Below, piece after piece: positions 6,071-10,508 of a stretch of 10,508 bases of DNA (position 1 is its first letter; every line of letters starts with the position of its first letter). Below the pieces are notes generated by a model. It was not told where the DNA came from, did not search any database, and saw nothing but the letters and a program-made list of their open reading frames with translations. The position numbers and the translations under genes were made by a program. The stretch comes from an uncultured Flavobacterium sp. (GTDB lineage: Bacteria > Bacteroidota > Bacteroidia > Flavobacteriales > Flavobacteriaceae), in NCBI GenBank assembly GCA_946886675.1, contig CAMPIZ010000035.1:1-10508 (forward strand), in the 5' to 3' direction.

Positions 6071-8560
6071 ATGAGAGTCCTTACTTTGCTGCTATTGTTT
6101 TTTGGCACGGCTGTCTACGCCCAGTTTACCATAACAGGGGTTGTTAAAGACGGTACTACCGGCTCTCCCCTTCCCTTTGCCACTATTATTACACAAGAAG
6201 GCACCATTGTAGGCGACCTCGACGGAAAATTCGTTATAGAAACAAACAAACCGCTTTCTTATTTTACTGTTAGCTATACAGGCTATAATCCGCAAAATGT
6301 AACAGTAAATAAAACTAAAAACTTTTATACTGTATTACTCATACAAGCAAATGAGATTTTAAAGGAAGTGGTAATAAACAATAGTAACCCTGCAAACGCA
6401 ATCATGCGCCAGGCTATAAACCGCAAGCAGAGCAACGATCCGCGAAGAAGGCTTAACAGCTTTAGGTATAAAACCTATAACAGGCTTATTATTACTGCTC
6501 ATCCCGATTCCATAAGCGGGAAGCTGGACTCTATATATGTATACGAAAAAGCAGGGCGTAGGCTAAAAGAAATAGATTCAGCTAATTTTAAATTTAAAAA
6601 ACTGATAGAAAGGCAGCACCTGTACCAGACTGAAAAAGTATCGGAATACAATTACACTAAAGAAGAAGGCCTTAAAGAAAATGTGTTGGCTACCCGCATG
6701 GCCGGATTTAAACAACCACTATACGAATTTATCGGCCTCAATCTGCAATCATATTCTGTATATGATGATATAGACCTTATAGAAACAAAATATGCAGGCC
6801 CGCTTGCCAATGATGCCTTCTCTGAATACCGTTATAAGATACTCGATACGGTTTCTATAGACAACCGAAAGGCCTACATGGTTTATTTTACTCCAAAAAA
6901 GCAGCACAAAAAAAAGCGGATGGATGGAGTGCTTTATATAGACAAAGCTAATTATGGAGTCTCAAAAGCTATTTTCCGGGTAAAAAATGTACTGGATATT
7001 ACCTCAACGCATTATTTTAAATATGAAAAGGGCCACGACCTATGGTTTCCCGACAAAAAAACACTTAAAATAGTTAAAGGCAATAACAAGCAGGACATTA
7101 ATATACTGGGTGAAACCATAAAATTTGATGCTGTAAACAGCAACAACGCAAACAGGGAAAAAGAACCTTCAGATTTTATATATGTGCTGTCAGAGTCTTC
7201 AAGTTTTGAGAAAGAATTTAATATTCCACTCACTATAAAGCATCCGGCCATAGCTATAGATGTAAGTGAAGAAGCTATATCAAGACCCGAGGAATACTGG
7301 AAACGTTTTCGAACTGACACCCTGGATGAAAGGAGCGTAAAAACATATCCTGCCCTGGACAGCATTATTGCTACCGAAAAAATTGAACAGCTGGTAAGGC
7401 TGGGCAAACGTGTTATAACAGGATACCTGCCTGTTGGCTTTTTTGATTTTGACCTTAGGAAGTTTGTACGCTATAATAACTATGAAGGTTTCAGGCTTGG
7501 CGTAGGAGGAGTTACTAATGCCGGATTTGCAGAAACCTTTCGCATAGGGACATATATAGCATATGGTACTAAAGATGGTAATTTTAAATACAATCTGGGA
7601 GGAGCCGTACGGGCAGGCAAATTTTCCGATTCATGGATAGGTGCTTCCTATACGGATGATGTACAGGAAATTGCGAGCACAAACTTTGCGACCGACAAAA
7701 GGCCATTTAAAATATATGACCCCCGCCCTATTAACATATCTACTTTTTATAATTACAAAAGCTGGCAGGGATATCTTGAAACCAAGTTGATACCAAAAAC
7801 CGAAAGCAGATGGGCCTTTACCCAAAGCCGTATAGAGCCTAAATTTAATTATGCATACGATACCAATGGTGAAGCATACACCATTTTTAAACTCACTACA
7901 ATAACCGGCACGGTTCAATGGAACCCTTTCAGCGATTTTATGCAGACACCAGAAGGCCGCATAGAAGTTGAAAAACGTTTCCCTAAGTTTGCTTTCCAGT
8001 TTACACAGGCTATTAAGGGAGCATGGGATGGTGACTTTAACTTCAGCAAACTGGATTTCAGGACAGAGTATGAGAAAAAATACATTAACGGACAAAAAAC
8101 CTCCTTAATGGTACAAACAGGACTCGCTGTTGGCGATATCCCTATAACCCACCTATATAGTACCTCACCAAACAATCTTGATAAAGATGGTGTTATTGCC
8201 CGTATAACCTTTGCAGGTAAAAACAGTTTTGAAACCATGTACTTTAACGAATTCTTTTCCAGCCAGTATGCCATGTTTCAGGCAAAGCATGCCCTAAGAA
8301 GGCAAAACCTTTTCTGGAAAATTAATCTTACCCCTGTAATAGTTACAAGGGCGGTGTGGGGTAATCTGGAGAATCCTGAAAAACATCTTGGACTTCCGTT
8401 TAACACGCTGGAAAAAGGATATTATGAAAGTGGTGTGGAGCTCAATGAGATATTTAAAGGACTGGGGCTAACCATGTTTTACCGATATGGCCCATACCAC
8501 CTGCCTGAATTTGACAGGAATATATCCATTAAGCTGTCGTTTGTACTTAACCTGTTTTAG
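6071..8560 (+). CDS. DUF5686 outer-membrane protein with CarboxypepD_reg-like domain
   Basis: Large secreted protein of 829 residues. Residues 1-17 form a signal peptide (MRVLTLLLLFFGTAVYA, then Q18). Residues ~19-100 are a carboxypeptidase-regulatory-like beta sandwich of the kind found at the N-terminus of SusC/TonB-linked proteins: FTITGVVKDGTTGSPLPFAT, then GDLDGKFVIET and YTGYNPQNVTV. The rest matches the DUF5686 family. It has a mixed central region (~105-440, with RLNSFRYKTYNRL, KQHKKKRMDGVLYIDKANYG and LRKFVRYNNYEGFRLGVGGV) and then a C-terminal half of alternating amphipathic strands consistent with a beta barrel. It ends in ISIKLSFVLNLF, with the terminal Phe typical of BAM-inserted outer-membrane proteins. 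No TonB box or plug domain is evident. The function is unknown; it is frequent in Bacteroidota, and a surface or transport role is an inference. Its TAG shares bases with the stop codon of the convergent SMR gene. Confidence 0.9.
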   Translation: MRVLTLLLLFFGTAVYAQFTITGVVKDGTTGSPLPFATIITQEGTIVGDLDGKFVIETNKPLSYFTVSYTGYNPQNVTVNKTKNFYTVLLIQANEILKEVVINNSNPANAIMRQAINRKQSNDPRRRLNSFRYKTYNRLIITAHPDSISGKLDSIYVYEKAGRRLKEIDSANFKFKKLIERQHLYQTEKVSEYNYTKEEGLKENVLATRMAGFKQPLYEFIGLNLQSYSVYDDIDLIETKYAGPLANDAFSEYRYKILDTVSIDNRKAYMVYFTPKKQHKKKRMDGVLYIDKANYGVSKAIFRVKNVLDITSTHYFKYEKGHDLWFPDKKTLKIVKGNNKQDINILGETIKFDAVNSNNANREKEPSDFIYVLSESSSFEKEFNIPLTIKHPAIAIDVSEEAISRPEEYWKRFRTDTLDERSVKTYPALDSIIATEKIEQLVRLGKRVITGYLPVGFFDFDLRKFVRYNNYEGFRLGVGGVTNAGFAETFRIGTYIAYGTKDGNFKYNLGGAVRAGKFSDSWIGASYTDDVQEIASTNFATDKRPFKIYDPRPINISTFYNYKSWQGYLETKLIPKTESRWAFTQSRIEPKFNYAYDTNGEAYTIFKLTTITGTVQWNPFSDFMQTPEGRIEVEKRFPKFAFQFTQAIKGAWDGDFNFSKLDFRTEYEKKYINGQKTSLMVQTGLAVGDIPITHLYSTSPNNLDKDGVIARITFAGKNSFETMYFNEFFSSQYAMFQAKHALRRQNLFWKINLTPVIVTRAVWGNLENPEKHLGLPFNTLEKGYYESGVELNEIFKGLGLTMFYRYGPYHLPEFDRNISIKLSFVLNLF

Positions 8561-8883
8561 TGTGAAACCACTTTTAGCCCAATAATGGAAGCTATTAGTG
8601 TAATAATAAAGAACATCCTCCAAAAATCGGCAGGCTCTTTAAAAACAAAAATCCCCATAAGCACGGTTCCTACCGCGCCCACACCTGTCCACACAGCATA
8701 GGCAGTACCTATAGGCAGTGTTTGGGTAGCTTTATACAACAGGAACATACTAATACTTAAACATACAAAAAAGCCGGCCATCCAGTAGGTTGAAACAATA
8801 CCTGTGGTCTCTTTTGCCTTACCCAGGCAGGAAGCAAAGCCCACCTCAAAAAGGCCTGCTATTATAATTAAAATCCAGTTCAT
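8557..8883 (-). CDS. SMR-family transporter, SugE/Gdx-like
   Basis: Four-helix small multidrug resistance protein of 108 residues in the inner membrane, expected to work as a dual-topology dimer. It resembles SugE/Gdx (guanidinium exporters) more than EmrE: MNWILIIIAGLFEV at the N-terminus with the key E13, LPIGTAYAVWTGVGAVGT (56-73) and the ending IASIIGLKVVSH. Compared with E. coli SugE as I remember it, G10, E13, S45 (S42), Y62 (Y59) and W65 (W62) are kept. Position 16 is Phe instead of Trp, and there are three extra residues between helix 1 and helix 2. The substrate may therefore be guanidinium or another small cation. The ATG at 8883 is chosen over the one at 8916, whose extra residues (MVSLPHLNYTV) do not belong to the family. 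The stop overlaps that of the DUF5686 gene. Confidence 0.9.
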   Translation of the reverse strand: MNWILIIIAGLFEVGFASCLGKAKETTGIVSTYWMAGFFVCLSISMFLLYKATQTLPIGTAYAVWTGVGAVGTVLMGIFVFKEPADFWRMFFIITLIASIIGLKVVSH

Positions 8884-8904
8884 GACAGTGTAATTTAAGT
8901 GCGG

Positions 8905-8912
8905 TAAAGATA
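8905..8912 (-). promoter_or_regulatory. Candidate -7 box for the SMR gene
   Basis: On the minus strand TATCTTTA is one base off TAnnTTTG and lies 21 bases before the ATG at 8883. A TTTA occurs 16 bases further upstream. The leader would be only about 15-20 bases, too short for a guanidine riboswitch. Confidence 0.3.
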
Positions 8913-8956
8913 CCACTTTAAGACAAGGTAAAGTTTTCCAAATTATGGTTTTAATA

Positions 8957-8988
8957 TTTAAACATTTTTATGGTTTTTAGTACATTTG
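8957..8988 (+). promoter_or_regulatory. Predicted asnS promoter
   Basis: TACATTTG at 8981-8988 is an exact TAnnTTTG -7 box. TTTA at 8957-8960 stands in for the -33 TTTG with a 20-base spacer, in a strongly AT-rich stretch. Transcription would start near 8995, giving a leader of roughly 50 bases before the ATG at 9048. The 164-base gap between the SMR gene and asnS holds the divergent promoters, and I see no other structure in it. Confidence 0.55.
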
Positions 8989-9047
8989 CAGGCATTTGCA
9001 TTTTGTAACAACACAAAATACGGTTTACAACTATTAATTTAAGTAAA

Positions 9048-10481
9048 ATGAAGCACACAAAAGTTAAAGACCTGTTGAGCAGTACCAACACGATTGATGA
9101 AGTATCAGTAAAGGGATGGGTAAGGACTTTTAGGAATAATCAGTTTATAGCGCTGAACGACGGTTCGGTAATACATAATATACAGTGCGTTGTTGATTTT
9201 GAGAACACGCCCGAAGAAACCCTTAAGCGTATAACCACAGGCGCGGCAGTAGCCATAAAAGGAAGCCTGGTGGAAAGCCAGGGCAAAGGCCAGGCATACG
9301 AGATAAAAGTTTCTCAGATTGAAGTACTGGGAGACAGCGATCCGGAAAAATTCCCTATACAGCCTAAAAGGCATTCACTGGAATTTTTAAGGGAAAATGC
9401 GCACCTTAGAACACGTACCAATGTTTTTGGCGCGATCATGAGAGTGCGTTCGGTACTTTCTTTTGCCATTCACCAGTATTTTCAGGAAAGGGATTTTGTG
9501 TATGTAAACACCCCTATTATAACAGGCAGTGATGCCGAAGGCGCAGGAGAAATGTTTAAGGTAACCGCTTTGCCTTTTGATAATACACCACGTACAGAAG
9601 ACGGTAAGGTAAACTACAAAGAAGACTTTTTTGGTAAAGAAACTAACCTTACTGTATCAGGCCAGCTTGAGGCGGAAACCTTTGCCATGTCTTTAGGGCA
9701 GGTATACACTTTTGGCCCAACTTTCCGCGCAGAAAATTCAAATACGTCAAGGCACCTTGCTGAGTTCTGGATGGTAGAGCCGGAAGTTGCATTTAACGAC
9801 CTTGATGCTAACATGGACCTTGCAGAAGATTTTATACAGTATGTAATAAAATATGCCATGGAAAAATGTGAGGACGACCTTAAATTCCTTGACGAACGCC
9901 TTGCAAATGAAGAGAAGCAAAAGCCGCAAAATGAGCGAAGCGAAATGGGGCTACTGGAAAAACTTCAGTTTGTGCTGGAGAATAACTTTAAGCGTGTAAG
10001 TTATACAGAGGCTATTGATATTCTTAAAAACTCAAAACCTAATAAGAACAAAAAGTTCAACTATATTATTGAAGAATGGGGCGCCGACCTGCAGAGTGAG
10101 CATGAACGCTACCTTGTAGAAAAGCACTTTAAGTCGCCGGTAATATTATTTGATTACCCTGCCAAGATTAAGGCATTCTACATGCGCCTAAATGACGACA
10201 ACAAAACCGTACGTGCTATGGACATCCTGTTCCCGGGTATTGGGGAAATTGTAGGTGGTTCACAAAGGGAAGAACGTCTTGATGTGCTTCAAGGAAAGAT
10301 AGCCGAACTTGGAATTGATGAAAAAGAACTATGGTGGTACCTTGATACCCGACGCTTTGGTACTGCGGTACACAGTGGTTTCGGACTTGGGTTTGAGCGT
10401 CTTGTACTGTTTGTAACGGGTATGAGCAACATTCGTGACGTGATTCCTTTCCCAAGGACTCCGCAAAATGCTGAATTTTAA
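9048..10481 (+). CDS. asnS: Asparaginyl-tRNA synthetase
   Basis: Class IIb aminoacyl-tRNA synthetase that attaches asparagine to tRNA(Asn) in the cytoplasm. The protein is complete at 477 residues. The N-terminal OB-fold anticodon-binding domain covers about 18-96 ([20 protein letters not shown] and onward). Motif 1 lies around 144-170, with [20 protein letters not shown]. Motif 2 is [20 protein letters not shown] (226-245), and motif 3 is [15 protein letters not shown] (444-458), followed by [17 protein letters not shown] at the C-terminus. The PRTPQNAEF ending and the insertion before motif 2 ([20 protein letters not shown]) distinguish it from AspRS. Its presence indicates direct charging of tRNA(Asn), although a GatCAB route elsewhere cannot be excluded. 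It has its own promoter, and no terminator is visible before the window ends. Confidence 0.98.
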   Translation: MKHTKVKDLLSSTNTIDEVSVKGWVRTFRNNQFIALNDGSVIHNIQCVVDFENTPEETLKRITTGAAVAIKGSLVESQGKGQAYEIKVSQIEVLGDSDPEKFPIQPKRHSLEFLRENAHLRTRTNVFGAIMRVRSVLSFAIHQYFQERDFVYVNTPIITGSDAEGAGEMFKVTALPFDNTPRTEDGKVNYKEDFFGKETNLTVSGQLEAETFAMSLGQVYTFGPTFRAENSNTSRHLAEFWMVEPEVAFNDLDANMDLAEDFIQYVIKYAMEKCEDDLKFLDERLANEEKQKPQNERSEMGLLEKLQFVLENNFKRVSYTEAIDILKNSKPNKNKKFNYIIEEWGADLQSEHERYLVEKHFKSPVILFDYPAKIKAFYMRLNDDNKTVRAMDILFPGIGEIVGGSQREERLDVLQGKIAELGIDEKELWWYLDTRRFGTAVHSGFGLGFERLVLFVTGMSNIRDVIPFPRTPQNAEF

Positions 10482-10483
10482 TT

Positions 10484-10508
10484 TTAGATATAAGATTTAA
10501 GATATTAG
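10484..10508. repeat. AT-rich repeat-like tail at the right edge
   Basis: After the asnS stop the sequence is built from similar short units (TTAGATATAAGAT, then TTAAGATATTAG). It looks like the start of the short, degenerate TTAGAT/AAGAT-type intergenic repeats common in Flavobacterium-like genomes. Only about two units are visible before the edge, so this is a tentative reading. Confidence 0.3.

Noticed and set aside
7631..8095. Long minus-strand open frame within the DUF5686 gene, with others inside uppP, pyrH, frr and asnS
   Set aside because: Their translations show no motifs or family resemblance and lie fully inside well-supported genes; they are antisense shadows.
8884..8916. Upstream ATG at 8916 for the SMR gene
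   Set aside because: The eleven added residues are hydrophilic and unlike the family N-terminus, which begins exactly at the Met at 8883. The candidate promoter would also lie inside the longer gene.
8884..8950. Guanidine riboswitch upstream of the Gdx-like gene
   Set aside because: The predicted leader is only about 15-20 bases and no conserved riboswitch motif is visible.
1..10508. CRISPR array, tRNA or rRNA gene, phage or defence genes, toxin-antitoxin pair, complete insertion sequence
   Set aside because: No regularly spaced direct repeats, cloverleaf, ribosomal RNA sequence, transposase motif or terminal inverted repeats were found on reading both strands. The genes present are housekeeping and envelope families.

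Overview
The window is chromosomal housekeeping DNA from a member of the Bacteroidota, most likely a Flavobacterium-like member of the Flavobacteriaceae. Four things point there: moderately AT-rich coding DNA, start sites without a clear Shine-Dalgarno sequence, promoter -7 boxes of the TAnnTTTG type, and families typical of the phylum (DUF3098, DUF5686 with a CarboxypepD_reg-like domain, and an AsnRS with the class II motifs expected in this group). Coding density is very high and no stretch longer than about 170 bases lacks a gene.

Left block, plus strand (1-3059): the 3' part of a DUF3098 membrane protein gene, then uppP (undecaprenyl-diphosphate phosphatase), truB (tRNA pseudouridine 55 synthase, TTG start), a secreted probable outer-membrane beta-barrel protein, and a secreted YiiX-type cysteine hydrolase. 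All five are spaced by a few bases or overlap, so they look like one transcription unit. It closes at a perfectly palindromic terminator (3081-3108) that also serves the convergent gene. In related genomes, from memory, ftsX precedes DUF3098. Here the first ~100 bases encode neither FtsX nor the DUF3098 N-terminus. They are open on the minus strand instead, which suggests a rearrangement or a chimeric contig end.

Middle block (3110-6008): a minus-strand thioredoxin-fold protein with a single active-site cysteine (Cys-Gly-Asp-Ala), diverging from a plus-strand patatin-like phospholipase. After these comes a promoter and the conserved pyrH-frr pair (UMP kinase and ribosome recycling factor), ended by a GCAA-loop terminator.

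Right block (6019-10508): a large secreted DUF5686 outer-membrane protein, a minus-strand small multidrug resistance protein of the SugE/Gdx type whose stop codon overlaps that of DUF5686, and a plus-strand asnS (asparaginyl-tRNA synthetase) with its own promoter. The last ~25 bases are an AT-rich, repeat-like tail.

Most of the window supports translation and RNA modification (truB, pyrH, frr, asnS) or the cell envelope (DUF3098, uppP, the barrel/YiiX pair, DUF5686, Gdx). I see no CRISPR array, tRNA, rRNA, phage, toxin-antitoxin or recognisable defence system. The best leads are the left-end junction, the coupled barrel/YiiX pair, the atypical thioredoxin and the Gdx-like transporter with a changed binding-site residue.
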